DNA of 64,000 nucleotides from Amaurobius ferox (GCA_951213105.1 OX578140.1:122261985-122325984); one strand, 5' to 3'. Positions 1-10,130 are shown, counted from the first letter of the stretch. The notes: generated from the letters alone by a model not told the origin. A program made the numbers and translations.

Positions 1-411
1 GTATCCCACAGGTGACTTATCCACCAATTTTAAGAAATGTAGCCAATTAGTTTTCCAGTCAGAGTGGATACAAATTATTTTTGCTGGCCTTTTCTCAAAA
101 AAGGGTATGTTCTTTTATTTCAAATCGTAACTGAGAACTAATTAGCTCCGAGGTGACACACAAATGACATACCTACCAAATTTTATGAAATTTGGCCCGT
201 TAGTTTTTGAGTTAAAGTGGATACATACGTCGCACAGACAAACACTAGAACAGACAGACAGGCACACAGACTCACACACAGACGTCAAGCTAAAATAGTT
301 TTATCGTATTCTAGAGGTTCCAGAACGTGTAGATTCGTCGAAAACTGGATTTGCGATTTTCGGCATGATTCCAGTACTTTTCCTATACATTATCGTGTAT
401 TGCAGAGAATG
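1..411 (+). repeat. Family B hairpin-ended repeat, 3' part (copy B1)
   Basis: The left edge of the window cuts this copy. It contains two of the internal modules that read 'caccaaa..taccaaattttatgaaatttgg', then a short (GACA/CA)n tract near 235-285, then the conserved 3' end with 'ttttcggcatgattcca' and a terminal stem-loop. The distal hairpin arm is TGCAGAGAATGT. The sequence runs straight into the 5' end of the next copy. Copies B3 and B4 share the same 3' end. The class (rolling-circle-like) is inferred. Confidence 0.75.
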
Positions 412-1115
412 TAAAAAATCTGATGTGGGCAGCACATGACTTTCTCTGCAGAATCAAATTCATTTCTTCTTTATTTCTGTAATAATTCATTAAATTTAGT
501 TTAATTACACAAAATAACAGCCATAATTATTTTAAATTACACTGAATTTGCACTTTTAATTCAATTTTCGTTTTCATTGGTAACTGGACTTATTTTCAAA
601 GGTGGTAGCGAAAATACGGAAACACTAAAATATCCGGAGAACGGCTAGTCCTAGTGTAATGGTGATGGTCTTATATTATTTTCATCGTTAAAAATTGCGT
701 AGAAAACAACCATTTAATTGATATATTTGAGGATACGTAGTATTTTATTTTAGATCTTGACGATTTTTTGGACCATTTCGCAATAAAAGGCAGGTTATTT
801 TTCTCGAAATCGCACCAAAATCTAATCAGCACCAAAGTAACCCACAATTGACTTTTCTACCAAATTTTGTGAAATTTGGTCAATTAAGTTTTCAGTTATA
901 GTGGATATAGGCAATTTTTTGGGCCATTTCGCAAAAAAAAAGCAAATTCTTTTATCCCTAATTATACCAAAATCTAATCAGCACCAGGGTCACCCACAAA
1001 AGACTTACCTACCAAATTTTATGCATTTTGAACCATTAGGTTTTAAGTTAGAGTGCATACATACATTGAACAAACAGACACACAGATAGGCAGACACACA
1101 CACAGACGTCAAACC
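412..1115 (+). repeat. Family B repeat, 5' end and body (copy B2)
   Basis: It begins with AATCTGATGTGGGCAGCACA, the 5' end shared by families A and B, followed by ACTTTCTCTGCA at 439-450. That motif is the reverse complement, with one change, of the distal hairpin arm of the preceding copy B1. Two internal modules follow (about 765-900 and 905-1060), then a (CA)n tract. The 3' hairpin is missing because the copy stops at 'acagacgtcaa', where a transposase remnant begins. Confidence 0.75.
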
Positions 1116-1121
1116 TGGAGG

Positions 1122-1376
1122 TGGATTGGACCCGCCGGCACTTTTGCTTGTCCTCCACGCTCTCCCGACCTCAATCCCTTGGACTTCTTCTTTTGAGGAT
1201 ACCTTAAATCACTCGTGTATCAGACGCCTGTGGTGGATCTAATAGCACGGATAGTCGTCGCTGCGGCAAACATATCCAGCATTCCCGGTATTTTTGAGCT
1301 CGTCTGACAACCGTTACTCTGTCGCTGTTGGCTGTGCAATGACCTTCGCGGCCGCAACTTCGAACAACTCCCGTAA
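1122..1376 (+). pseudogene. C-terminal remnant of a DUF4817/mariner-like transposase
   Basis: Reading from TGG at 1122 gives WIGPAGTFACPPRSPDLNPL and then DFFF-stop-GYLKSLVYQ. The PPRSPDLNPLDFF motif is the third catalytic segment of an IS630/Tc1/mariner DDE/D domain, in the style usually found with N-terminal DUF4817 helix-turn-helix domains. A TGA replaces the expected tryptophan after DFFF. Near 1300 the frame shifts, and the familiar end, CNDLRGRNFEQLP, is read in another frame before TAA at 1374-1376. No N-terminal part is present here; the fragment at 56166-56465 is an N-terminus of the same general type but not of the same copy. It is dead and truncated at the junction with family B. 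Confidence 0.75.
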
Positions 1377-1694
1377 TCATTTCTCTTCGTCCCCTTTATG
1401 ACATTGAACTGTGCTGCACAGGCTGTATTGTAATCATTCGGTCAATTAAATGGTTACATTTTGTGCTTATTTTGTGCGTATTATTGTACTTTATTTTGTA
1501 CAGCACAGTCTGTGTTGTAATCATGCTGTCGAGTGAATGGTTTTTCTATTTATTATTGGCCTTTTTATCCCTCTCGAAGTCACAGTCTTCATAGGTGATT
1601 TTCACCGACTAAACGTGGTTTGCGATATCATATTTTATGACAATTTTTGTTCCTCTTGATGTCTAATATCACCCCTCTGAGTTTGTCGCCACTT
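1377..1694. other. No gene seen; short direct repeat
   Basis: An imperfect direct repeat of about 30 bp, 'ctgtgctgcacaggctgt..ttgtaatcat', lies at about 1397-1434 and 1499-1528. It is possibly part of the untranslated end of the adjoining transposon. The rest shows no recognisable feature. Confidence 0.4.
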
Positions 1695-1708
1695 CAAGGC
1701 AACACTGT

Positions 1709-1770
1709 TGTTGAGACCCAGACCGTCCGACCTACCAGAAAGGTGTAAGGTAAATGTTTGGACGGCCGGG
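1709..1770 (-). repeat. 3'-end fragment of the SINE-D family
   Basis: About 62 bp matching the tail-proximal end of the SINE that follows ('gagacccagaccgtccgacc' through 'gacggccggg'). It lies between two copies of the 14-bp sequence CAAGGCAACACTGT (1695-1708 and 1771-1784). It is severely 5'-truncated on the minus strand. Confidence 0.8.
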
Positions 1771-1784
1771 CAAGGCAACACTGT

Positions 1785-2173
1785 TGTTGTTGTTGTTGAG
1801 ACCCAGACCGTCCGACCCACCAGAAAGGTGTAAGGTAACTGTATGGACGGCCGGGAAGTGCCACCCAATTTAGACCGGAACCCAGTGGGGGAGGCATCCA
1901 CAGGGACCGTACCCTCCTTCCCCTACCACCAACCTCTCGGAAGGACTTACGGACCCACATGTTTAACGTGATCGTACTCCGCATGAACACGGCGGCATTT
2001 GTGGCAGTGTGCAAATCTAGCGCGCAAACCACGGGGATACCGCACCCGAGATGGCCAACAGCACGCGGCGTTCCGAGGTGGTCACCCACCAAGTACTAAC
2101 CGCGCCCGATGCTGCTTGACTTCGGTGATCTAACGAGAACCGGTGTTTTCAGCACGGTACGGCCGTTGGCCGG
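1785..2173 (-). repeat. SINE-D with 5S rRNA head, tRNA-like part, core and (CAA)n tail
   Basis: On the minus strand the order is a 5S rRNA-like head (2170-2054), a degenerate tRNA-like segment (about 2050-1990), a core domain (1952-1825) and a (CAA)n tail seen as gttgttgttgttg on the plus strand. The unit is bounded by the 14-bp direct repeat CAAGGCAACACTGT at 1771-1784 and 2174-2187. The 5S head therefore sits at the true 5' end of the retrotransposed unit. Other copies (26768-27056, 55630-55922) have the tRNA head and the same body but no 5S. Known 5S-headed SINEs are called SINE3; whether this one belongs with them is open. Confidence 0.85.
2054..2170 (-). pseudogene. 5S rRNA-derived head of the SINE
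   Basis: The minus strand of these 117 bases follows a metazoan 5S rRNA from end to end. It starts GCCAACGGCC, has CACCGGTTCTCG and GATCACCGAAGT, then the box A-like AAGCAGCATCGGGCGCGG, then TAGTACTTGG, and ends CGCGTGCTGTTGGC. It differs from the usual sequence at several places and lacks a base in the GGATGGGTGACC region. No T-run terminator follows; it runs into the tRNA-like part of the SINE. It is therefore an RNA polymerase III promoter-bearing SINE head, not an ordinary 5S gene. Confidence 0.88.
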
Positions 2174-2187
2174 CAAGGCAACACTGT

Positions 2188-2780
2188 GTAAAATTTGTTT
2201 TATAAATATTTAAACTACTACAGCTAATCTTGTGTTTCTTTAGGCCATTTTCATATTCAGAAAACCAAAAAACATAAATGTAATTTGATTTAATCTCAGA
2301 GATACTAGAAAGTCAAAATATGTTGGCTTTTTATACGATTTAAAGTACAAAACTTATATTAAATCTATTATAAAAAATAACTGCAAGTAAAATGACTTCC
2401 TTAATATCATAAATACCACTATGTAGCATTTATTTAAAGACTTATTTGAGTTTATTCTGAAGCAAATTGAATTCACTTTCATTGAAAACCCAAATAAAAT
2501 AAACGTCTCCCTAAAAAGATGGTAAATAAAGATCAACGTTTATAACACAAAATATATTTTTATAGAGAGCGAAATTCCGAAAATTTAATTTTGGAGTATC
2601 AAGTTTTGAATGTAATTTCATTTCCTCAAATATTAAATCAGTAATACAAGAGCAATCCTCCAAAAAAAAAAAATCTACGATATAAAAAAAGGGGACAAGA
2701 GCGGAAATTTCTTCTTCACCTATGACCTTTCAATGCACCTCTCGCAGATAAGCCTAGCAAAATAAACAAACGGAAGAATA
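2188..2780. other. AT-rich stretch, no gene seen
   Basis: Low-complexity AT-rich DNA with no coding region, repeat family or RNA gene that I recognise. A short A-run lies near 2661. Confidence 0.5.
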
Positions 2781-3031
2781 AATGCACCAGAGTAACCTAT
2801 AAGTGATTTGCCTAACAGACTTTGCGAAATGTCATATAATATTCTTCATCTAGAGTGGATACATAAATTACACACACACACGCACATAAAACGTCACGCT
2901 GAAAATTATAATTTCGTGCTCTGGAGTGACCGAAACGTGTACATCCTTCGAAAGCTCAATTTCCAATTTTCGACCCTTTTCAATACTTTCCCTATACATT
3001 TTTCATGTATTGTAGTGAAAGTAAAAAGAGA
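2781..3031 (+). repeat. Family B 3' fragment (copy B3)
   Basis: A decayed last module ('gcaccagagtaacc..aagtgatttgcc') is followed by a (CA)n tract, 'aaacgtcacgctgaaaa', and the family 3' end 'caatactttccctatacat..tgtattgtagtgaaagtaaa'. The hairpin is still recognisable. The 5' half is absent. Confidence 0.7.
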
Positions 3032-3189
3032 ATCCCCACAGTACAGATGAATAGCACAAATGTCTTTAAATTCCTCGTTTTTGGAACAATGAGCAAGCAC
3101 ACTTGTTTCATACTAAGGTCTGGTCTAAATTCTAAAACAACAATTGTTTCGTTTGAATATCCACATAATAGTAGCACAACCGGTTATTT

Positions 3190-3380
3190 TTAATAAAATG
3201 AATGATTACATAAAGATTTGAATGAATTGATTACATTAAGCATTACAAATGAATTGAATGATTACATTGAATTTGAATGAATTTTATGATTACAAAAAAC
3301 ATTACAAATTCAGACATTACAATGTCAGAAATTACAATGTCAGTCAAAACATTACAATGTCAGATTGATTACATTCAATT
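3190..3380 (+). repeat. Simple repeat of gattacaatg-type units
   Basis: Short tandem units built on 'attacaatgtcag' and 'gaatgattacatt' are repeated imperfectly about a dozen times. No coding potential. Confidence 0.6.
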
Positions 3381-3604
3381 TATTTAAATATTTTTAACAA
3401 TTTTGGTTTTAAAAATATCCGACATTCTTATAAATATCATTTTGATGTTAGCACTTCTACAGTTTCTTAAAGTTCTATTAGTATCCATATACAAATCTTT
3501 TATGAGAATCACGCGATTTTGTTTGTAGTCATATGTGATCAAAAATGATGTGATAGCTAAAAATTATTTTTGCTTTCTTGTGTGAATCTAAAAATATGTC
3601 TGTC

Positions 3605-5096
3605 TAAAAAATCTGATGTAGGCAGCACATGACTTTCCTTATATAATGCATGAATTTACTCCTGTTACAGTAAAAAAAAAATGTATAAGATCCACGGTAC
3701 TGTGTTTTTATCGTTGAATTTCACATTTAGCGATTTTCTGGATGGCAATATATAAAACAATTTTTAAGTACCCAAGTAACTTATATATCGCGCAACTCTA
3801 AATAAACAATCATCAATATTGATAGCATCCTCATCATATGACGGAAATCAGAATTTGCGAAAAATTACTTACTATTTAACGTCATTTTTATCAATTTGAT
3901 GACATTTTTGACACTTTAGCAACATTTAATATAGCTGCCAAGTTGGCGAGATGGCGCTAAATTTCTCGCCAAGCGTCATGGACAGGTGGTGAAATAAGTT
4001 ATTCTTATAGTCTACTCTTATGTTTTTTCCAAGATATTAGACTCGATTAGTCGTCATTTCATTGATTTAGCGTCGGTTGATCAACTTGGAGAATTTTTAT
4101 CAATTGGGTGACATTTTCGTCAATTTGCAACATTTAACGTGTCAGCAAGTTGGAGACAGTCCTACAAATTCGTCACCAAAATTTTACCAAACGTTACAGA
4201 CGGAAAAATAGGTTATTCTTATAGTAAATACTTATATTCTTTTCAAGAAATTGAATTTTCATCAATTAGACGTAATTTTCATTCATTTAGAGCCTTTTTT
4301 ATTAATTTGGCGACATTTTCGTTAATTTGGCAACATTTAAAAAAAAATCGCCAAGTTGGCGAAATTTTGCAAAATTCGTCACCAAAATCTCGCCAAGCGT
4401 TATGGATAGAAAAATAAGTTATTCTTATAGCAAATAAATGGCTATTGGTGTTCAAATACAAAAGTATTACTCAAAGTATCTTTCCTTATTAATGGAACGA
4501 GCTAGATCCACGAGAATGATATCACGAAATTGATTGCTTGATATTACAACATATGAAAAGTGAACATATTTTACAATAGTCAATATTTTTTCTTATTTTA
4601 TGTGATTTTCTGATACATTTATTTAAAAAATGTGCAATATCTCTCGAACGGTTCATCCAAGCGGTCTAAAGTTTATATCAACCGTTTTCTAATTAAAAAT
4701 TGCGTAAGAAATGACTATTTGAGTAACTTCATTAAAGATTTTGCTTTCTTGATGATTTTTTTAGAATTTCACTCGAAAATTTAGGAGAGTTCTGAGCATT
4801 CGATTGTGTTTAAAAACAATAGTCTTCCAGTATTCACGTATTGTAATTTTTGTACCAAATTGCATTCGAATCGCTCCATTCATTCGTGAGATATCGCCTC
4901 CACAGACTCACTGACACACACACACACACACACACACAGGGACAGATACAGATACACATACAGACATCACCTCAAAAACGTTTGATTCGTATTCAGGAAT
5001 GCTTGAAACGTGCTCTCCCGTCGAAAACTCGAATTCGAATTTTCGACCCCGTCACAATACTTTTCTTATACATTATACTATGTATATAGAAAGTAA
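3605..5096 (+). repeat. Family A hairpin-ended repeat with triplicated internal block (copy A1)
   Basis: It begins 'aatctgatgtaggcagcacatgac' and ends with the family A 3' end ('gaccccgtcacaatactttt..atatagaaagtaata'). The internal block rich in TTGGCGA/TCGCCAA occurs three times in decayed form (about 3880-4010, 4040-4230, 4250-4430). Other copies carry it once, so this copy is about 0.5 kb longer. A (CA)n tract lies at 4916-4939. It contains short open frames but no convincing protein. Confidence 0.75.
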
Positions 5097-5194
5097 TAAC
5101 AAGTACAATTATTTTTACTTTATAAATTTTTGATTACATTTGCAAATTATGCATGTACAAAATAACAGCAGCCTAAACATATCAAATTCAGATT

Positions 5195-5760
5195 GAAAAT
5201 GAAGTTTATTGCTTCAGTAAAAGAAACTATTATTTCTTAACAGAAAAAGAACAAGAAAGATCAATCATGCTTAAAGCATTGATTAAGAAACACTTTCCAA
5301 CTTCAATGCAATTTTATTTAAACATGTGTAAAATGCAATACATTCCTCTGTAATATTTTAAAACTTCTCACAATACTACATTGATTTATTATAGTTGAAA
5401 ACTTAAACATTCATCCAATAAAATGAACTTCATTCAAATGACGGCATTGAAATATAAATTGCCTGGTTTAAACATCTCTAAAATGTGATATATTACTCGG
5501 TAACAATTTTAGAATTATCATAATACCACGATAATTTATTATATTTAAAAACTTCATCGAAAACAACTGAAATTCATTCAAATGACGTCATAGAAAAAAT
5601 AACACGCCTGGCTCTCTCTAAAAAAGCAGCATTTCATTCATAAATAATTTCCCATTCATGTCATTCATCACAATACTATAATAATTTATTTTATTTAAAA
5701 ATTTATTTTATTTAAATCTACCATGGTTTTGTTTAACCCATATTATTATAAAAGGTGTTC
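5195..5760 (+). repeat. Partial copy of repeat family F
   Basis: The stretch is similar to 31500-31850 and, inverted, to about 40000-40330. Shared landmarks are 'gaaacactttccaact..aatgcaatttattta', 'cacaatactacaataatttatta' and 'ttcattcaaatgacgtcat'. Only the 5'-central part is present. No gene. Confidence 0.6.
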
Positions 5761-6250
5761 AAATTGCAATACATTGTAATTATTTATTTTTCAATTTTCT
5801 GAACAATTTATTCGATAGCAATAGAACTCATAAATGAAGATTCTTGTTGACTGGCCTGACTGTAAAGCAACCAATATATTTAATATTATTTTTCCACAAT
5901 CATTTTTCTCATTCTTTTTTAACACTAGAATCCGCGCCTTCTTCAATTCATCCCCGTTTCTGTTGTGTACTTTTCAAAATTTGAAAAGCCAAACACTTCA
6001 TCAGCAAGTTCATCCTCAAAATATTTTCAAAGGCATTTTAATCTAGGCAATATCCGTCTGAATGATCCAAATCAATATGTGACAGTCCTTTCAAACCCAG
6101 TTTTGCTTTTTGCTTATTATTCAGGAAGTCCTGAAATAATTTAATGTTCAATACTTATTCATTCGCTGTCAATTGTTCTAATTGCACAAAAAGTGAGTTT
6201 TTAAATTTTGTTTAATCTGATAATTGAAGACAACTTTATACGTAGAAGTA
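5761..6250. other. No gene seen
   Basis: AT-rich DNA. A 70-codon open frame at 5834-6046 has no recognisable motif and is probably chance. Confidence 0.45.
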
Positions 6251-6345
6251 AAAATGATCGTCCTAGTAACTGAGTCAGCTATGATCAGGTGACGAGCCGG
6301 AGATGGGTGGTTCGATTCCTGGCTGAGATATGATTTCTCTAAAAT
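6251..6345 (+). repeat. tRNA-like sequence, possible SINE head
   Basis: A perfect B-box-like GGTTCGATTCC lies at 6309-6319, about 40 bases after a weak A-box-like stretch near 6272. I could not fold a full cloverleaf with a paired acceptor stem, so a functional tRNA is unlikely. A SINE relic is the simpler reading. Confidence 0.3.
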
Positions 6346-6796
6346 GTTCATATAAAAGTGATTGTTAAAATTCCTTCAGAAATGCCATTTATTAAAAGCG
6401 TATTTTTAAAAAAGCAAATTTATCAAAGTACAAATTAGTAATTGTAATTAATATTATTTGCTAATATATTCAAATAATTTGTGCAAATATATATTCAAAT
6501 AATCTCTGCAAATAATCTGTACTCATGAAAGTCGCAAGAATTGCTTTCTTTTGAATAATTAGAAAGATGAATAAATAGGACAAATATTTTTCGATTGAAC
6601 TTCGATCTTGAAACACTCTTTTAAACTAGAAGTACATATGTGCGATAAACCTGTGAATAAATTAACGTCGGCTACAAATTAAAAAAAAAAATTAAATCCT
6701 AATACTGTTCTTTTTCCATTTTCCTCGGTTTTACTTTTCATTCTTTCTGTTTTTCGTTTGACAACGATTTCCTTCCTGAGTCGCAAGATGCAATTA
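6346..6796. other. AT-rich stretch, no gene seen
   Basis: No recognisable coding or RNA feature. Confidence 0.45.
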
Positions 6797-6937
6797 CACA
6801 GGCTGTTTGCACAATTTTAGAACGATTTTATTTTAGCAAAAAATAATAAAACTTGAATTAATTAAAAAAAAAATTATAGCAGCTCATTTTATAAAAGCTA
6901 AATTATCTTTTGCTGTCGCTTAATTTTGTCTATTTTA

Positions 6938-8368
6938 AAAATGGCGCATCAAAACAAAGGATTGAAGGCTACGAATAGGCTACGATTGAAGGTTAATAAT
7001 AAGGGGGAAAAGCATCAAGCATTGCTCATAATCGAAAAAAGAATAAGAAATGAATACCCCAAAAATGTACGTACATTAACAACTATTTCAGAAATAAAGT
7101 ATCTTGTCTCAAAAAAAAAAATCCACCGACCCTAAGAACAATTGCTGAATACCTCTGAAGCTGCTGTAAACAAGATAATAAAAAAAGATTTAAATCTTAA
7201 GAAATCTAAAACACATAATATTCACCGCCTTTTGCCTAGACACTTGATTGAGAGCTAGCAGACCACGCTGTAAAATTCTTTATGAAAATCGTTTAGCCGG
7301 TGAGAGAAGTAAATATAGTGTGGCAATTTATAAAGCATAGTTCTATTTAAATGACTACAACAAAAAAAGATCAATTTACTATCAACCTAAAAATTTAGTT
7401 TCAAGAAACAAAAGAATGTTTCAGTGAATGATTCGTGATTATTGCTGGCTTTTAATACAGTGATGAATTAAAATTTAAGAAAGTCGAAAAAAATGCTAAA
7501 ATCAAAATATTACCAAGATAATGTTTAAACTTCTTTATTTAAAGAAAAATTACCAGACACACTGAAAGTCCTGATAATTATGTTTAATAATAAAAAAATC
7601 TGATGTGGGCAGCACATGACTTTCCTTATATAATGTAATGAATTTACTACTTTTACAGTAACAAAATAAGTTTTTCTTATAGTAGATATCTATATTATTT
7701 CCAAGATATTGAATTTTCGTCAATAAGTCGTCATTTTCATTGATTTAGCATCATTTTTATCCATTTGCCGAGATTTTCATTAATTTGGCAACATTTAAAA
7801 AAGTCGCAAAGTTGGCGACATTTCGCCCAATTCGTCGCCAAAATCTCGCCAAGCGTTATAAATTGAGAAATAAGTTATTCTTATAGCAGATAAATGCCTA
7901 TTGATGTTCAAATACAAAAGTATTACTCAAAATATCTTTCTTCATGAATGGAATGAGCTAGATCCACGGAAATGATGTCACCAAATTTATCGCATAATAT
8001 TGCATATAAAAAGTGAACAGGTTTCTCAACAGTTAATATATTTTTTTTAATTCATGGGATTTTTTGATAAATTTATTTAAATAATGTGCAATATCTCGAA
8101 AACGGTTTATGCTAGCGTCCTAAAGTTTATGCCAATTGTTGTCTAGGGAAAAATTACATAAGAAATGTCTATTTGCTTAACTTTATTAAAGGTTTTGATT
8201 TTTTGATAATTTTTTTCAAAATTTCACTCGAAAATTTAGGGGAGTTCTGAACATTCAATAACGTTTAAAAACAATAGGCTTCCAGTATTCACAGATTGTG
8301 ATTTCTGTACTAAATTTCATTCGAATCGCTCCATTCGTTCATGAGATATCGCCTCCACAGACTCACTG

Positions 8369-8399
<31 letters not shown>

Positions 8400-8620
8400 C
8401 ATCACCTCAAAATGTTCGATTCGTGATCAGGGATGCTTGAAACGTGCTCTCCCGTCGAAAACTCGAATTCGAATTTTTGACCCCGTCACAATATTTTCCT
8501 TATACATTATATATATAAGGAAAATAACTACTATGGAACTATTCAACTCTTAACTTTAAGAAAAGCTCTCTTATCTTGGAAACCAAGATGCAGAACGATA
8601 GTCCAGTAAAAGAACCATCA
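6938..8620 (+). pseudogene. Transposase pseudogene of the DD41D relic
   Basis: Several frames match the 367-aa transposase at 35524-36627. 'NKIIKKDLNLKKSKTHNIHR' parallels NKIINVDLNLKKAKKRNVHR, 'KVEKNAKIKSKYYQDN' parallels KRVGKNVKINSKYYQEH, and after the family A insertion 'LTLRKALLSWKPRCRTIVQ' parallels LTLQKALLSWKLRCQKIVQ. Stops and frameshifts are scattered through it (for example a TAG after HLIES near 7256). It is clearly related to, but much older than, the copy at 35 kb. It encodes no functional enzyme. Confidence 0.8.
7592..8527 (+). repeat. Family A hairpin-ended repeat (copy A2)
   Basis: It has the full family layout: the 5' end 'aatctgatgtgggcagcaca' with ACTTTCCTTATATA just inside, the TTGGCGA-rich block, 'gcaatatctcgaaaacggtt', a (CA)n tract at 8369-8394, 'gaccccgtcacaatattttcc' and the 3' hairpin 'cttatacattatatatataagg'. 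It lies inside the older DD41D relic. Confidence 0.85.
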
Positions 8621-8698
8621 GATAGAACATTTAAGAAATTGTTACTTCAAACCTTATTATATTGGTTTATATTCGTTCCAAAAACGTGTAACCCTCGT

Positions 8699-9182
8699 AT
8701 TTATTAAAAGACTAATTCTTGCTTTTGCTGCTGTTGTTCCGCTGTCTTTTTATGGTGAAAAAGAAACTGTTTTGTGTCTCCGAAACCGGCTGTTACATTT
8801 ACTCAACTGTTTATGCTACTACAGTCAAACCTGCCTTAAACGAAATTTCAGGGAACAGGGAGAATTTTACGTCTTGAAAAGGCTTCCGTTTCATGCACTT
8901 CAGGAAAAGCTAAGATTAAAGTTTCATTGCTTATCATTAAAGATACGGTCGTGGCTACACTGGCGCGGTGAACCTAACAATATACGAAAGCGTGCCAAGT
9001 GGTATACATTTTGGACAATCGCAGCCAGGAAATGTATAAATTATGTACATGACTATGCATACATCTGGATACGCCAATAGCACTTATGTAATTACTTATC
9101 TATACATGACTTTAAAAATTATAAAAAGTTTAATTAGATGCACTTAAATAATACTATGGTATACCATAATAGCTAATTTAGT
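8699..9182. other. Unassigned; pogo-like end and small palindrome
   Basis: 'TACAGTCAAACCTGCCTTAA' at about 8819 looks like a pogo/Tigger-type terminal repeat, but I found no partner. A 102-codon open frame (8772-9080) has no recognisable motif. A short palindrome TATGGTATACCATA lies near 9156-9169. Nothing here is firm. Confidence 0.3.
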
Positions 9183-10130
9183 TATCTATATAATAAAAGG
9201 CAATATCTGTCTGTCTGTCTTATACACTATAGGCTCAGCAACCGCGCGTCGCAGAGCTACGAAATTTGGCAATCTGAGACCCGGGGGGGGGGGGGGAGGT
9301 GACACGTGAAAACCGATTTTTGAAATTTGAAATAATTTTTTGGTTATTTAATGTTGTATGCAATTTCGTCTGTTTTTTCTCCTTTTTTTCTTCACCATCC
9401 AGACGCCGTAGAAAGAAACAATTCAGACGACCAGAAAGAGCAGACAATTGCGAGTAAAAATATATCAATTTCAAATCTCAGAGACAAATTCTATTATTTT
9501 TTAAAGATATTTAAACAAAAGTCACTGTTGGCCCAAAAAAACAAACTTTCGAATTTAAATCCTCGCGTCGGGAAAAGTACCGACAATTTCGACTAATAAT
9601 TTACATTTTTTGAAAGTTGAAATATCAGGCTTGCTTACAAGTTCAATCTGGTCAAGAAATAAGAAAAATTAGCCGCACGATCTGGATTTTAAGGACGTAA
9701 TGATTTTCAATTTCTCGGCCAAACCGCGAAAGAAGTGATCGATTTTTCACCCACATGCTCGAGCAGGCGCACGTTGTTTCTATGATGGAGGAGAGGTGTG
9801 CGAGGTTCTGACGTCACTATGCAAATGTCATCAGTGATTGCTTTTTATACGGTTTTTGACCTAGGGACAATAAAAAACCGAAAAAGTGTTTGCTTTTTAT
9901 ACAGTTTTTGACCTAGGGATAATTAAAAACCGAATTAGTGTTTGCTTTTTATAAGGTTTTTGGCTCATTATACTGGATTGAATTGTGGCGATGTATTGTT
10001 TACATCGGGTGGTGGTTGAGACCACAATGAAAAAAATTAAACACTAAAGAAATACAAAAAGAAATAAAAAGAAAGTTACAGAGATTGTCGCGGTGCATTT
10101 ATGCATCGGGTGGTGGTGGGGACATTCTTT
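9183..10130 (+). repeat. Unclassified dispersed repeat with (CTGT)n start
   Basis: It starts 'ctatataataaaaggcaata' followed by (TCTG)n, a layout also seen at 38160 and 40530. It contains a run of about 14 G near 9282, a 52-bp tandem repeat (9838-9975) and two copies of a short hairpin module followed by 'gggtggtgg' (near 9987 and 10092). The open frame at 9351-9596 has no known domain. Confidence 0.5.
9838..9975 (+). repeat. 52-bp tandem repeat, about 2.6 units
   Basis: Units begin 'ttgctttttata(c/a)(g/a)gtttttgacctaggga' and end 'aaaaaccga(a/t)(a/t)agtgt'. Three starts, at about 9839, 9890 and 9941, give a constant spacing near 51-52 bp. Confidence 0.75.

Larger units (their letters stand above)
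6797..8698 (+). mobile_element. Decayed DD41D mariner-type element, interrupted by family A copy A2
   Basis: The left end reads CACAGGCTGTTTGCAC just after a TA and resembles the terminal inverted repeat of the complete element at 35379 (CAGAGGCTGTTCGCAC). The right end, near 8671-8698, reads roughly as its inverse ('attcgttccaaaaacgtgta..ctcg') and is followed by TA. Transposase homology runs to about 7585 and resumes at about 8540 after a family A element. About 90 codons of the middle are missing, including the regions of the second and third catalytic aspartates. Confidence 0.8.

Noticed and set aside
1635..2092. Frames such as MDASPTGFRSKLGG and similar ones at 26668 and 55288-55907
   Set aside because: They are translations of the SINE-D core; such proteins appear in automatic annotations but the sequence is a non-coding SINE.
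2054..2170. Functional 5S rRNA gene
   Set aside because: Several changes in the internal control region, no terminator, and it lies within a retrotransposed SINE bounded by target duplications.
4850..5089. Open frame with an HTHTHTHT stretch, and similar frames at 8341, 11358, 30024, 49471, 49696, 51398, 51510 and 51543
   Set aside because: These are translations of the (CA)n/(GT)n microsatellite and conserved 3' end of family A; the frame differs between copies and there is no purifying pattern.
6251..6345. Functional tRNA gene
   Set aside because: Only the B box is good; no complete cloverleaf could be drawn.
9153..9180. Canonical Helitron 3' end (palindrome followed by CTAA-T)
   Set aside because: The palindrome is short and no matching TC 5' end or second copy was found; chance is likely in AT-rich DNA.
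9282..9296. G-run as a quadruplex or regulatory signal
   Set aside because: A single homopolymer run without the spaced pattern of a quadruplex; similar runs near 13574, 30338 and 47252 look like ordinary instability.
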